Shown here piece after piece: positions 52,550-62,436 of a stretch of 64,000 bases of DNA. Location: positions 186,001-250,000 of the forward strand of contig NZ_KB905468.1 of assembly GCF_000381365.1 (NCBI RefSeq). The letters run 5' to 3'. Each line of letters starts with the position of its first letter. Position 1 is the first letter of the stretch. The position numbers were made by a program, and so were the translations under genes. The DNA comes from Bacteroides salyersiae WAL 10018 = DSM 18765 = JCM 12988. Lineage in GTDB: Bacteria; Bacteroidota; Bacteroidia; Bacteroidales; Bacteroidaceae. The notes beneath the pieces are model-generated. The model had not been told where the DNA came from and made no database searches. It saw nothing but the letters and a program-made list of their open reading frames with translations.

Positions 52550-55500
52550 TTATTTCTTCACGATCTTTTGTATTCTATAGCCTTCATCAGTTTCTATATT
52601 TGCGATATATATACCGGCAGACAATCCCGGCAAAAACAACTTGCACATATTATCATTGATACCTGCCTGCTGATAAACTACTTTTCCATAAACATCATAT
52701 ACTGTGATATTTCGTATCGTATTTCTACTGTTGACAGTTGCTTCATCAACGATAGGATTAGGATAAATATGGATATTTATCTCCTCTGGTTCTTCTGTTA
52801 TTGAAGAAGGAACGGTAGATTCCGAAACAAATGTTACTATAGAAAGAGGAGGCAAGATAAATGTTTCCCCTTCCTTGATTTTCGGATAAGCTCTCATATC
52901 ATCATTATCAGAAGTAATATAAGGAGTAAATTCTAAACCGCTATTAGCAGATACAGGCAGATTTTCTACTGCCAACTCAATCCTGCTTTGAGTGATCTTT
53001 GAATTTGCCGCAACAATAATAACCTGATTGGTTTCTTCATCAATATATGCAGAATACATATCATTTCTCAGCGCTGCTATGACGCTTAAATTATCAGAAC
53101 GATTTACCTCCACCCGTTTCATTCCCGGACGTACAAAGCGGGAGTACTGCCCAAGTGTATAAAGAAGTTTTGTATCGTTGTAAAAACCATCTGTCATATC
53201 TTTTGTTGTCATCGTCTCAAGCAATGCAAAGCGGCTTTCTCCCAAATGTTTTCCTTGGCTGAAAGCAGTCCACCAGTGCCATCCGGTAGCATTACCCACT
53301 GATAAATCGACATGCAACATACGGGCAAGGGCTATTGCACACTCTATCTCACGAAAGTTTCCTACTATGCCACCAGGATGTCCCCAAGTATAACCGCCGT
53401 CTAAAAGACTGTATTCGGTCTGAAAATACTCGAGCTTGTCATCTGTCGCCTCCATTACTTCCCGAAGATGTACACGGCTATTATACATATCTTCCGGATT
53501 ACGGTCGCTCCAATAACTATGTCCGGATGCCACATAAGAAACATTCGGTAACCCACCTACTTTCATATCCGGTTCTTCGTTACCCCAGAATTTCGGTATT
53601 TGAGCTATTAAGCTGCCAATCGCACCGCCTTCTGCAATAGACACTTCCGTTGTGAGCTTTCTGGAAGCAATTACCCTACTCATACTTTTCGTAACATCTG
53701 CAATTTGCTGGTCAGTAGCAGGCGATCCTTCCTGACCGGCCCATCCGTCACCTCCGGGTCCCCATTGATATTGCGGTTCGTTTATCGGGCTGATATAATC
53801 GAAATGAATGCCTTCCTTATCAAAATGCTCTACGACATCGGCAGTAAACGATGCAAAATTATCGTATTTATCAGATGCAAGAATATAATCCCATCCGTTT
53901 TCCTGATTGAAAGCATATCCGTGTTTAGTAAAATATACGGGGGGAGAATTCATGAAACCGACAATATCTTCTACTTCATAATCCAGTACAGCTTTCTTGA
54001 GAAACCATTGTTGTCCTTTTTGTTTCTCCCAATTGTAAGTACCATCAGGATTCATGAAACATTCAGTACGCTTACTGGGTCCCGCTATTTTGCTTTCTTC
54101 GCCCTGCTCCGCAGACCCCGAACCGATATTAAACCTCCAGCAAGACAATCCGATCCCCTTAGGATTTCCTTCGTTATCAAATTCTTTGCTGAAAAGCAGT
54201 TCCGCGAGCCGATTCTTTTTTTCTTCGGGCCAGTACTTACCTAATACGTCGGCATCCCAAGCATCGGAAGCACCAAAATTACGTATAGTTTGATGTTTAT
54301 TGGCAAAATCAACAGTTATACTTAAGGAAGTAAGATTACTTTTATAATATTCGTTTACCCCGTCCGGTCTCATTGCATAATTTTCCACTACGAATTCATC
54401 ATAAAGCCCACCTGCACTTTTTGAATCAGTGGTACTTCCCAAGCTCCACTGATTCAATCCCAAACTATAAGTTTCCACCCCTGCGTTTACAATGATTTGT
54501 TTGCCATTCTGATAAATTCGCATATTATTCTGGGCAGTCATGGAGTAGAAAATACTTATGGCATTCCATTCATCAGATTCAAGTTTTTCCTGGCTTACTG
54601 TTTCATTCTTTACACCATTCTTTATCGTTTCCAGTACAAGGTAAGCCGCATCACCATCGACTTTTATTTTAATACCATAGCTGTTGTCATCGTCTTTTGA
54701 AGCCTGATAGATATATTTTCCATCATCGGTGGCACCAATCGATTCTTTTTTATACAAAAAGTTTATGGTTGACGAACCGTTAGATAAGATATTATCAGAG
54801 AAATTCAGTTGTCCCCCTGCATCTATTTTTACGGCCGGCCCTCTTTGACCGTCACGAACAAATGAATATTTAAAGCCATCAAGAGTTATACGCCTGCCTT
54901 CTTCATTCAAATTATTATCAAAATGAAAGGTAAGAGGCCCTTCTCCAAGTGGTTCCGTGATAGCTTCACCTGCATATATTTGGGAAACCTGACTCTGGCT
55001 CAACGGATAATGATAAATATTAATATCATCTATCGAACCAGTCGACGGATGTAGCTCACGGTTAGGATTCATTCCAAAAAACAGATGTGTCAGATTCATA
55101 AGAGATAAAGAGACAAAAATATTCTTTGTTCCCACTTTCTCACCATCCAGATAATAACTCCAAGAGGTTTCGTGTACTACTAAGACAACATGATGCCACG
55201 CATCATTCGCATCTATACACGGACCGTACAACGGTTCCCAAACACCCGAATTGAATGTTCTGGCATCGCAAACAACACCACTTAGCGAATCATCAAATCC
55301 ATATACAGGCATAAAATAAATATTGCTACCGTCAACGGAATTATAGAATTCAAAGATCTGTTTCCAACTAACCTTAGAATCATCCCGTGAACTACGCTTA
55401 TACCAAAAAGAAAGGGACATTGTGTCTCCCATAACAGGTGCGGGCACCATTACAGCATGTTGACGCTTATCGCCACTAAAATAAAGAACTTTTCCACGGA

Positions 55501-55678
55501 CAGCGTCTTCCACAATCCTGGCACCATTTTTCAACTCCAAGCTTGTATTAGCCTGTCTGTCGATCACGCCTTGTTCAAAGTCATATGAAGCATATAGTTT
55601 ATAATCAGCATAATTTTGTGCAGACAAACATAGCGGCAAAACCAAGGCGAGATATATGAGTATTTTTTTAAAGGTCAT
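52550..55678 (-). CDS. Secreted GH30 glycosidase with two LamG domains and a C-terminal sorting-like domain
   Basis: 1042 residues. A signal peptide (1-20, ending LSAQ) precedes two LamG-like domains (about 25-238 and 248-448). The GH30 barrel (about 455-940) has RNFGASDAWDADVLG near its start, the acid/base in YISPINEPQYQW (Glu634) and the nucleophile in FQTEYSLLDGG (Glu755). GH30 members include endo-beta-1,6-galactanases. The last ~75 residues (INIHIYPNPIVDEATV to GYRIQKIVKK) form a type A sorting-domain-like tail (Por/T9SS), unusual because Bacteroides generally lack a type IX system. It lies 8 bp after the small ORF at 55686. Confidence 0.85.
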   Translation of the reverse strand: MTFKKILIYLALVLPLCLSAQNYADYKLYASYDFEQGVIDRQANTSLELKNGARIVEDAVRGKVLYFSGDKRQHAVMVPAPVMGDTMSLSFWYKRSSRDDSKVSWKQIFEFYNSVDGSNIYFMPVYGFDDSLSGVVCDARTFNSGVWEPLYGPCIDANDAWHHVVLVVHETSWSYYLDGEKVGTKNIFVSLSLMNLTHLFFGMNPNRELHPSTGSIDDINIYHYPLSQSQVSQIYAGEAITEPLGEGPLTFHFDNNLNEEGRRITLDGFKYSFVRDGQRGPAVKIDAGGQLNFSDNILSNGSSTINFLYKKESIGATDDGKYIYQASKDDDNSYGIKIKVDGDAAYLVLETIKNGVKNETVSQEKLESDEWNAISIFYSMTAQNNMRIYQNGKQIIVNAGVETYSLGLNQWSLGSTTDSKSAGGLYDEFVVENYAMRPDGVNEYYKSNLTSLSITVDFANKHQTIRNFGASDAWDADVLGKYWPEEKKNRLAELLFSKEFDNEGNPKGIGLSCWRFNIGSGSAEQGEESKIAGPSKRTECFMNPDGTYNWEKQKGQQWFLKKAVLDYEVEDIVGFMNSPPVYFTKHGYAFNQENGWDYILASDKYDNFASFTADVVEHFDKEGIHFDYISPINEPQYQWGPGGDGWAGQEGSPATDQQIADVTKSMSRVIASRKLTTEVSIAEGGAIGSLIAQIPKFWGNEEPDMKVGGLPNVSYVASGHSYWSDRNPEDMYNSRVHLREVMEATDDKLEYFQTEYSLLDGGYTWGHPGGIVGNFREIECAIALARMLHVDLSVGNATGWHWWTAFSQGKHLGESRFALLETMTTKDMTDGFYNDTKLLYTLGQYSRFVRPGMKRVEVNRSDNLSVIAALRNDMYSAYIDEETNQVIIVAANSKITQSRIELAVENLPVSANSGLEFTPYITSDNDDMRAYPKIKEGETFILPPLSIVTFVSESTVPSSITEEPEEINIHIYPNPIVDEATVNSRNTIRNITVYDVYGKVVYQQAGINDNMCKLFLPGLSAGIYIANIETDEGYRIQKIVKK

Positions 55679-55685
55679 ATTTGTA

Positions 55686-55937
55686 TTAGATATTTATATT
55701 GTTTACTATTTTCACTGACATTATCATATTATCAATATTCTCAGTGTACATAATGCAAATGCCTGTATTCAGGTCAGAAACATCAATTCCCGATTCATTT
55801 TTTTTATTATACAGCTCAGTCTGTTCAATCACAACTCCTTCAATAGAGAAATCTCTATCAGATTTCGGTACAGGACAAATGTCTTTTACAGGAGAAATGC
55901 CGGTCAGTCTCCCCAATAGTGCTAAACTCTTTTTCAT
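55686..55937 (-). CDS. Small hypothetical protein (83 aa) heading the GH30-GH2 operon
   Basis: 83 residues (MKKSLALLGRLTGISPVKD at the start, VSDLNTGICIMYTENIDNM later). No signal peptide, membrane helix or known motif was found. It ends 8 bp before the GH30 start, so it would be the first gene on the transcript from a -7 box at 56053-56046. It may be a genuine small protein or a translated leader peptide; the sequence is not low-complexity and its codon use fits the neighbours. Unknown. Confidence 0.45.
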   Translation of the reverse strand: MKKSLALLGRLTGISPVKDICPVPKSDRDFSIEGVVIEQTELYNKKNESGIDVSDLNTGICIMYTENIDNMIMSVKIVNNINI

Positions 55938-56045
55938 ACATATTAAAATTAAAGTGAAACAATTTATTCAAACAAAGCGTTGTCCAAAACAGTTTATCTT
56001 AAATCCAAGATCACCTAATCTCCCTCACCCTCTGTTTTATTATTG

Positions 56046-56053
56046 CAAATCTA
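56046..56053 (-). promoter_or_regulatory. -7 box of the small ORF-GH30-GH2 operon
   Basis: Minus-strand TAGATTTG (56053-56046); leader of about 105 nt to 55937. Confidence 0.45.
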
Positions 56054-56082
56054 TGTATTTAACAGCAAAGCAATAGACCAAA

Positions 56083-56206
56083 AATCGTGCAACGATAAGC
56101 GCTAAATCGTGCATACAAAATGAATCGGTCTTTCAGAAATCAGATTCATCCCCATCGCGCCCCTGAAACATACCAAATCATTCAAATATAGACAGTGAAT
56201 CGTGCA
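56083..56206. promoter_or_regulatory. Three AATCGTGCA direct repeats between divergent promoters
   Basis: AATCGTGCA at 56083-56091, 56105-56113 (22 bp apart) and 56198-56206. They sit between the minus-strand -7 box (56053) and the plus-strand -7 box (56245), a natural place for the AraC-type domain of the divergent hybrid regulator to bind. Confidence 0.5.
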
Positions 56207-56244
56207 AAGAAGTTTTTATCATCAGTGAAATAGAAATTAAATAG

Positions 56245-56252
56245 TATATTTG
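56245..56252 (+). promoter_or_regulatory. -7 box of the hybrid regulator gene
   Basis: TATATTTG, 45 bp before the ATG at 56297. Confidence 0.5.
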
Positions 56253-56296
56253 ACGGTCAATAATTAAAGAAGTTAAGTACTTATTTCCAAACACAT

Positions 56297-59200
56297 ATGC
56301 AAATGATGAAAAGCCTGTTGACAAGTCTCGTCCTTATTTTCTCCTCTTTTCTATATTCTCAAAATTATTATGTCAAACAATTGGGAATAGAACAAGGCTT
56401 ATCGAATAACAGTGTTGTAAACATCACTCAGGATAAAGACGGTTTTCTGTGGTTTGCCACCGAGGAAGGGCTCAATAAATTTGACGGAAACCGTTTCATT
56501 AACTATTACAAACACACGAACCATATTAGTGGTAATGAACTTAACAGTATCTATGCCGATCCTACAGAACCGATTATCTGGATAGCAACTCAACGGGCGG
56601 GCATGAATGCATACAATTATGAAAAAGATGAATTAACCGTATTTACACATGACGACTCCAATCCTAATAGCCTCATCACAAACGACGTTACACATATCTC
56701 ACCAGCAAGTGACGGCAATTTATGGCTCAGTACTTATCATAGGGGAATAGAATACTTCAATAAGAACACCGGAGAATTTACTCATTACAATACCACGACT
56801 TTGCCCAATTTACCATCCAACAATGTTTGGACGGTAGTAGAAGACGGCAATGGAAAAATATACATTGGCCACGTAGAACATGGAATGAGTATTGTTTCAT
56901 TGAAAACCAAACGTGTAAAGAATTTCAAGTATAATCCCGACAATAAAAACGGTATACCCGGAAATCATGTTCACTGCATATACAAAGATAGTACCGACAA
57001 TATATGGATAGGAACTGAAAGGGGAGCTGCTTTATTCGACACCCAAACAGAACAATTTTTCTCCATAAATCAAATAGCTAATATTCCCTCAACGTCTACA
57101 GTTTTCGATATCCGGCAAATGGATAATAAAAAAATCTGGATGGCCACCGAACTAAACGGTATCTTTATCGTAGATATCAAGCAACAATTATTCCTCCCGC
57201 AAAATCAGTTTAATCTAGAACATCTCACAGTGGGAAGCAATAATTATAGTTTATCCAATCCGACAGCGAGGTGTTTATTTCAAGATTCTTTCAAAAACAT
57301 CTGGATAGGCACCTATGGGGGCGGTATTAATTTTATAGGCCACACTCCGCCTTTTTTCAAAAGCCACAGCTATTCTCCAATTAAAGATTATAAAAACAGT
57401 CTTAGTAATCGGGTCGTATTGAGTTTATGTACAGACAAAGACAATAAGTTATGGATCGGTACTGACGGAGGGGGAATCAATGTCTTTGAAAAAGACAATC
57501 GCACGGTCATCTATAACGAAGAAAATGGGAAACTGAGCCATAATTCTATTATAAGCGAATATTGCGATTCTCAAAACAATATATGGATAGGAACCTTCAT
57601 GGGTGGTGTAGATATCTACGATTATAATAAAAAAAACTTTTCCCATGCCAGCCTTAAAGAGATTTCTTCCTGTGACGCCCGTTGTTTTTATGAAGACAAC
57701 AAAAACAATATGTGGATAGGAACCAGTTCGGGAATATTTATTGTTAACACTCAAACTTATGAAAACATAATGCATTATACCACTGAGAATTCTTCTCTTC
57801 CAGAAAATACCATACGCAGCCTCATTCAAGATACAAAAGGAAGAATCTGGATAGGTACCTTCGGACAAGGATTATCCATCCTCACCAACGAAATGAAATC
57901 CATCTGTCATTTCAATGAATACAACGGCTTCTGTTCCAATAGCATAAATTATATTTTCAGAGACTCTGAGAGTAGAATCTGGATAGCGACAGGCGATGGA
58001 TTAGTCTGTTTCCCAGCCAATAAAATTCACGAATACAAAGTTTATAACCGGCAAGACGGCATTTATAACTCCTATATTCGTGCCATTACCGAAGATGGTG
58101 AGGGTAACATCTGGTTTAGCACCAATGCAGGTATCAGTTGCTATATCACGGCAACCGGACAATTCATAAACTACAACTATTTCGACAAAACGCCAATAGG
58201 CAATTTCTCCAGCGCAGCCGTAACAAAAGATGAAAATGGTATCATTTATTTCGGCTCAATAAATGGTGCCCGCTATTTTGATCCGGTTACCGTATTAAGT
58301 AACCGTGAGGTATCTCCTGTCATCATCACCGAGATGAAAATATTCGAAGAACAATCCGCACATAAAGATAATAACACTATAAACTTTTATGGCCAAAACA
58401 ATGAAACCATACAACTAACTTACAAACAAAACACTTTTAATCTGGCATATAGCGTTCTTGATTATTCTCAAGCTAATTGGATAGATTACGCATACCGTTT
58501 GAAAGGTTTTGATGACTCATGGTACACCGTCAACGAAAATACGGTAATGTTCCACAACATTCCACCGGGAGAGTATGAATTTCAAGTGAAAACACGGATA
58601 CATAATCAGAAATGGTCTGGCGAGATCAATATTCTTCCTATTCACATTACTCCCCCCATCTGGCTATCATGGTGGGCAAAAGTGCTTTATTTTATTCTCG
58701 CAGGATATATCATTTTCTATCTTCTTAATCTTTATAAGAAAAAAGTAGATATGCAAAGTTTTTATGAACTGGAAAAGAAGAATCATGAACAGGAACAGGA
58801 ACTTAACAACGAACGTTTACGCTTTTATACCAATATCACTCATGAATTACGCACCCCGTTAACCCTAATTCTGGGACCACTGGAAGATTTTCAGGAAGAC
58901 AAAGAACTGCTTCCACATCAACGTAAGAAAATATCTATCATTCACAACAGTGCTATTCGGCTTTTAAACCTGATTAATCAGATACTTGAATTCCGTAAAA
59001 CAGAGACGCAAAATAAAAAACTTTGTGTGAGTAAAGACAATCTTGCTGCACTGGTTACAGAGGTCAGTCTGAGATATAAAGAACTGAACTTGAATAAAGA
59101 AGTTGAATTTAACATAACAATTAAGCCTGAACCGCTTTCGCTCTATTTCGACAGAGAAATAGTAACTATGATACTTGATAACCTAATTTCCAATGCCGCC

Positions 59201-60379
59201 AAATATACTGAAAAAGGTTATATCAATATCTCACTCTATACTACCCGAAAAAATGATACGGACTATGTAGAAATCAAAGTTTCTGATACGGGGCAAGGTA
59301 TATCCGCAGATGAATTACCACATATTTTCGAAAGATATTATCAGGCCAGAAGTGACCGCCAGGCATCGGGTACCGGTATCGGCTTAGCATTAGTTAAAAA
59401 CCTTGCCAAACTACATCAAGGAGAAATATATGCAGAAAGCGTTCCGGGTGAAGGGAGCAGCTTCTACTTTTCTCTTATTATGCATAACATATACCCCAAT
59501 GCCCTACATACAGATTCTGGTGAAAAGGCCCCGAAAGGCAATACGGAAATAGAATCGGCAGAGGTAGTGCCCACTGATGATATTCCTTGCGAAAAACCAA
59601 TCTTGCTGGTGGTAGAAGACAATTCTGATATATGCGAATATATATCAGAATCATTCTCCGACTCATTTGATGTAGTAACCGCAAGCGAAGGAGAAGCCGG
59701 TTGCCGTGCCGCCATCGCACATATCCCCGACATTATAGTAACGGATATCATGATGGCCGGAATGAACGGTATCACTTTCTGTAAAATCATAAAAGAAGAT
59801 GTACGTACAAGTCATATCCCAGTCATAATGCTTACCGCAAAAGACTCTTTGCAGAATAAAGAGGAAGGTTATCAGGCAGGTGCCGACTCTTATCTGACAA
59901 AACCATTTAGTGCAAGTTTATTGAGAAGCCGTATCTACAACTTATTGGAATCCCGCAGAAAATTAGCCAATCAGTTTAACTCCAACTTAAATATAAATTC
60001 TGATAAATGTATAATGCTCCATGAGTCTCTGAACCGACTGGATGACGAGTTCATACAAAAGATAACGCAAATCATTGAAGATAATCTGCAATCGGAAAAA
60101 ATAGACGTAGCCTATCTATCAGACAAACTATGCATGAGCAAATCTACTCTCTACCGAAAAGTGAAAGCCTTGACCGGAATTTCAACAAATGAATATGTAC
60201 GGAAAATAAAAATGAAGAATGCAGAAAAATTGATACTGGAAGGTAGATATACCATTTCTGAAATAGCTTTCAAGGTGGGAGTAAACAGTCCGGTCTATTT
60301 CAGGCAATGTTTTAAAGAGGAATTCGGAATATCGCCATCGGAATACTTAAAAGGATTGAAAGGAGAAGAAACAGTTTAG
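56297..60379 (+). CDS. Hybrid two-component system sensor/regulator (HTCS)
   Basis: 1360 residues. A signal peptide (about 1-24) leads to a periplasmic double propeller built from repeats such as DGFLWFATEEGLNKFDG and NNIWIGTFMGGVDIYD, then a Y_Y_Y domain (about 720-785) and one membrane helix (about 790-815). In the cytoplasm are HisKA (FYTNITHELRTPLTLI, His849), HATPase (NAAKYTEKGYI, GTGIGLALV), a receiver (VVEDNSDI, Asp1150 in VTDIMMAGMNG) and an AraC helix-turn-helix (about 1270-1355, SEIAFKVGVNSPVYFRQCFKEEFG). It should bind an oligosaccharide in the periplasm and switch on the divergent GH30-GH2 operon. An in-frame ATG at 56306 is an alternative start. Confidence 0.93.
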   Translation: MQMMKSLLTSLVLIFSSFLYSQNYYVKQLGIEQGLSNNSVVNITQDKDGFLWFATEEGLNKFDGNRFINYYKHTNHISGNELNSIYADPTEPIIWIATQRAGMNAYNYEKDELTVFTHDDSNPNSLITNDVTHISPASDGNLWLSTYHRGIEYFNKNTGEFTHYNTTTLPNLPSNNVWTVVEDGNGKIYIGHVEHGMSIVSLKTKRVKNFKYNPDNKNGIPGNHVHCIYKDSTDNIWIGTERGAALFDTQTEQFFSINQIANIPSTSTVFDIRQMDNKKIWMATELNGIFIVDIKQQLFLPQNQFNLEHLTVGSNNYSLSNPTARCLFQDSFKNIWIGTYGGGINFIGHTPPFFKSHSYSPIKDYKNSLSNRVVLSLCTDKDNKLWIGTDGGGINVFEKDNRTVIYNEENGKLSHNSIISEYCDSQNNIWIGTFMGGVDIYDYNKKNFSHASLKEISSCDARCFYEDNKNNMWIGTSSGIFIVNTQTYENIMHYTTENSSLPENTIRSLIQDTKGRIWIGTFGQGLSILTNEMKSICHFNEYNGFCSNSINYIFRDSESRIWIATGDGLVCFPANKIHEYKVYNRQDGIYNSYIRAITEDGEGNIWFSTNAGISCYITATGQFINYNYFDKTPIGNFSSAAVTKDENGIIYFGSINGARYFDPVTVLSNREVSPVIITEMKIFEEQSAHKDNNTINFYGQNNETIQLTYKQNTFNLAYSVLDYSQANWIDYAYRLKGFDDSWYTVNENTVMFHNIPPGEYEFQVKTRIHNQKWSGEINILPIHITPPIWLSWWAKVLYFILAGYIIFYLLNLYKKKVDMQSFYELEKKNHEQEQELNNERLRFYTNITHELRTPLTLILGPLEDFQEDKELLPHQRKKISIIHNSAIRLLNLINQILEFRKTETQNKKLCVSKDNLAALVTEVSLRYKELNLNKEVEFNITIKPEPLSLYFDREIVTMILDNLISNAAKYTEKGYINISLYTTRKNDTDYVEIKVSDTGQGISADELPHIFERYYQARSDRQASGTGIGLALVKNLAKLHQGEIYAESVPGEGSSFYFSLIMHNIYPNALHTDSGEKAPKGNTEIESAEVVPTDDIPCEKPILLVVEDNSDICEYISESFSDSFDVVTASEGEAGCRAAIAHIPDIIVTDIMMAGMNGITFCKIIKEDVRTSHIPVIMLTAKDSLQNKEEGYQAGADSYLTKPFSASLLRSRIYNLLESRRKLANQFNSNLNINSDKCIMLHESLNRLDDEFIQKITQIIEDNLQSEKIDVAYLSDKLCMSKSTLYRKVKALTGISTNEYVRKIKMKNAEKLILEGRYTISEIAFKVGVNSPVYFRQCFKEEFGISPSEYLKGLKGEETV

Positions 60380-60417
60380 AGCCTGAACAATTCATAACCA
60401 ACAGTAAATAAATGGTT

Positions 60418-60471
60418 ATTAAGTAGTTAAGTAGTAAGCAGTTAAGTAGTTAAGTAGTAAGCAAGTAGGAA
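60418..60471. repeat. Third AAGTAGT repeat array (one arm only)
   Basis: Direct units of AAGTAGTTAAGTAGTAAGCA right after the HTCS stop; no complementary arm is visible, unlike the arrays at 4604 and 9222. Confidence 0.65.
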
Positions 60472-60619
60472 AGAATAAAAGCTTTCTACCTACCAACAGG
60501 AAGTTTATACCGAATGATAAGAGATTTTTCTTCCAATACCTTATCCACAATAAATGTACTAAATTACAGCGTTCACATAAATAAGCAGAAGCGATAACCG
60601 GTTTCTGAACCTAAAGTCT

Positions 60620-60627
60620 TACATTTG
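60620..60627 (+). promoter_or_regulatory. -7 box of hemW
   Basis: TACATTTG, 25 bp before the ATG at 60653. Confidence 0.5.
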
Positions 60628-60652
60628 CAAAAGTAAACAACATAACCGGATT

Positions 60653-61786
60653 ATGGCAGGTATCTACATTCATATCCCTTTTTGTAAAACCCGTTGTATT
60701 TATTGTGATTTCTATTCCACTACCCTCAGTGAATTCAAAGGACGATATATCCAAACCCTTTGCCGGGAATTGGAAATACGCCGGGACTATCTGCAAGGTG
60801 CCCCCATCGAGACAATTTATTTAGGAGGAGGTACTCCATCGCAACTAACACAAGAAGACTTCTTACAGATTTTCGAAACAATCGAAAGAGTTTATGGTAT
60901 GAAGCAGGTACGCGAGATTACCCTTGAAGCCAATCCCGACGACCTTACTCCGGAGTATACACGGATGCTTGCCACCCTGCCTTTCAACCGTATCAGCATG
61001 GGGATACAGACTTTCAATGAGAAAACTTTGCAATTGCTTAAGCGACGTCACACCGCCCCGCAAGCCATCGCAGCCGTAGAGCATTGCAGGAAAGCAGGGT
61101 TCCAAAATATAAGTATCGACCTCATCTACGGACTCCCCGGAGAAACAGCAGAAAGTTGGAAATACGATCTGAAGCAGGCTATCGCCTTGAATGTGGAACA
61201 TATATCGGCCTATCATCTGATATATGAGGAAGGTACCCCCATGTATAATATGTTACAGCAGCATCGTATCAGCGAAGTAGACGAGGAAAGCAGTGTCGGG
61301 TTCTTTTCCGAACTTATTGACCAATTAACGACCGCCGGATATGAGCATTACGAAATATCCAATTTCAGCCGCCCCGGATATCACTCGCAGCATAATACGG
61401 CATATTGGAAAAACATTCCTTATTTAGGCTGCGGACCGTCAGCGCACTCTTTCAACCGCCAGGAACGAGAATGGAACATAGCTTCACTGAATGATTATAT
61501 AAACGGCATAGAAAACGGGAAACGAATTTACGAGACGGAAGATCTGAACACAGTGACACGATACAATGAGTTTATCATTACCTCATTACGCACTTGTTGG
61601 GGCATTCCTCTCGCGAAACTAAAAGAAGAATTCGGTACCGGATTGTGGCAATATTGCCTCGACTCGGCTGCCTTATCCCTTAAAAACGGGAAGTTAATCG
61701 AGAAAGACAATGCCTTGCGCCTTACGCGGGAAGGGATATTCATATCCGACAGTATCATGAGCGACCTGCTCAAAATAGAGGAGTAG
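60653..61786 (+). CDS. hemW: Radical SAM family heme chaperone HemW
   Basis: 377 residues, cytosolic. The cluster motif CKTRCIYCDFYST has the CxxxCxxC arrangement plus the extra cysteine three residues upstream region typical of HemW/HemN. IETIYLGGGTPSQLT, EANPDDLTPEY and NRISMGIQTFNEKTLQLLKRRH follow. HemW transfers heme to acceptors and is distinct from the oxidase HemN, since the HemN-specific N-terminal extension is absent. The sigma factor gene starts 8 bp after its stop, so the two may be co-transcribed. Confidence 0.88.
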   Translation: MAGIYIHIPFCKTRCIYCDFYSTTLSEFKGRYIQTLCRELEIRRDYLQGAPIETIYLGGGTPSQLTQEDFLQIFETIERVYGMKQVREITLEANPDDLTPEYTRMLATLPFNRISMGIQTFNEKTLQLLKRRHTAPQAIAAVEHCRKAGFQNISIDLIYGLPGETAESWKYDLKQAIALNVEHISAYHLIYEEGTPMYNMLQQHRISEVDEESSVGFFSELIDQLTTAGYEHYEISNFSRPGYHSQHNTAYWKNIPYLGCGPSAHSFNRQEREWNIASLNDYINGIENGKRIYETEDLNTVTRYNEFIITSLRTCWGIPLAKLKEEFGTGLWQYCLDSAALSLKNGKLIEKDNALRLTREGIFISDSIMSDLLKIEE

Positions 61787-61794
61787 AAAGAGCC

Positions 61795-62349
61795 ATGACC
61801 GAATCCGAAGTACGAAAGCTATTGCGACAAATGAAGGAATGGGACTCTCAGACCGCATTCCGCAAATTCTACGATTTAACCTACGACCGCCTGTTTCGTA
61901 TTGCCTACTATTACGTAAAACGGGAGGAATGGTCACAGGAAATCGTACTCGATATTTTCCTAAAACTTTGGGAGCAACGCAACACATTGCCCGAAGTCAG
62001 AAATATTGAAGACTATTGCTTTGTTATCACCAAGAATGCTTCCCTCAACTATCTGGAGAAGGAAATGCGCCGAAGTGCTTATACCGACAACGAACTTCCC
62101 GAATCGCCGGAAAGCGACTATAGCCCCGAAGACGAACTTATCAGCGAAGAGTTGTTCGCCCGCTATGTAAAAGCATTGGACCGTCTGCCTGAGCGTTGCC
62201 GGGAGGTATTTATCCGCATACGGGAAGAAAAACAGAGCTATGCACAAGTGGCCGAAGAATTAGGTATCAGTACTAAAACAGTAGATGCCCAATTGCAGAA
62301 AGCCACCGGGCGATTGAAAGAGATGATTATGTCTGTCGAAATAGATTAA
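61795..62349 (+). CDS. ECF-family RNA polymerase sigma factor
   Basis: 184 residues. Region 2 is at about 18-85 (TAFRKFYDLTYDRLFRIAYYYVKRE, then QEIVLDIFLKLWEQR). Region 4 is at about 120-180 (DRLPERCREVFIRIREEKQSYAQVAEELGISTKTVDAQLQKATGRLKEM). It belongs to the Bacteroidetes class that acts with FecR anti-sigma factors and SusC receptors. A lipoprotein gene sits between it and the FecR gene instead of the usual direct pairing. Confidence 0.9.
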   Translation: MTESEVRKLLRQMKEWDSQTAFRKFYDLTYDRLFRIAYYYVKREEWSQEIVLDIFLKLWEQRNTLPEVRNIEDYCFVITKNASLNYLEKEMRRSAYTDNELPESPESDYSPEDELISEELFARYVKALDRLPERCREVFIRIREEKQSYAQVAEELGISTKTVDAQLQKATGRLKEMIMSVEID

Positions 62350-62436
62350 CATTTATTTAGAGATAAAGGATAGGGAATTATCATCGTCCCACTGTCTTTA
62401 TCAATGAACAATGTTTATTATTTATTAGACTAACGT

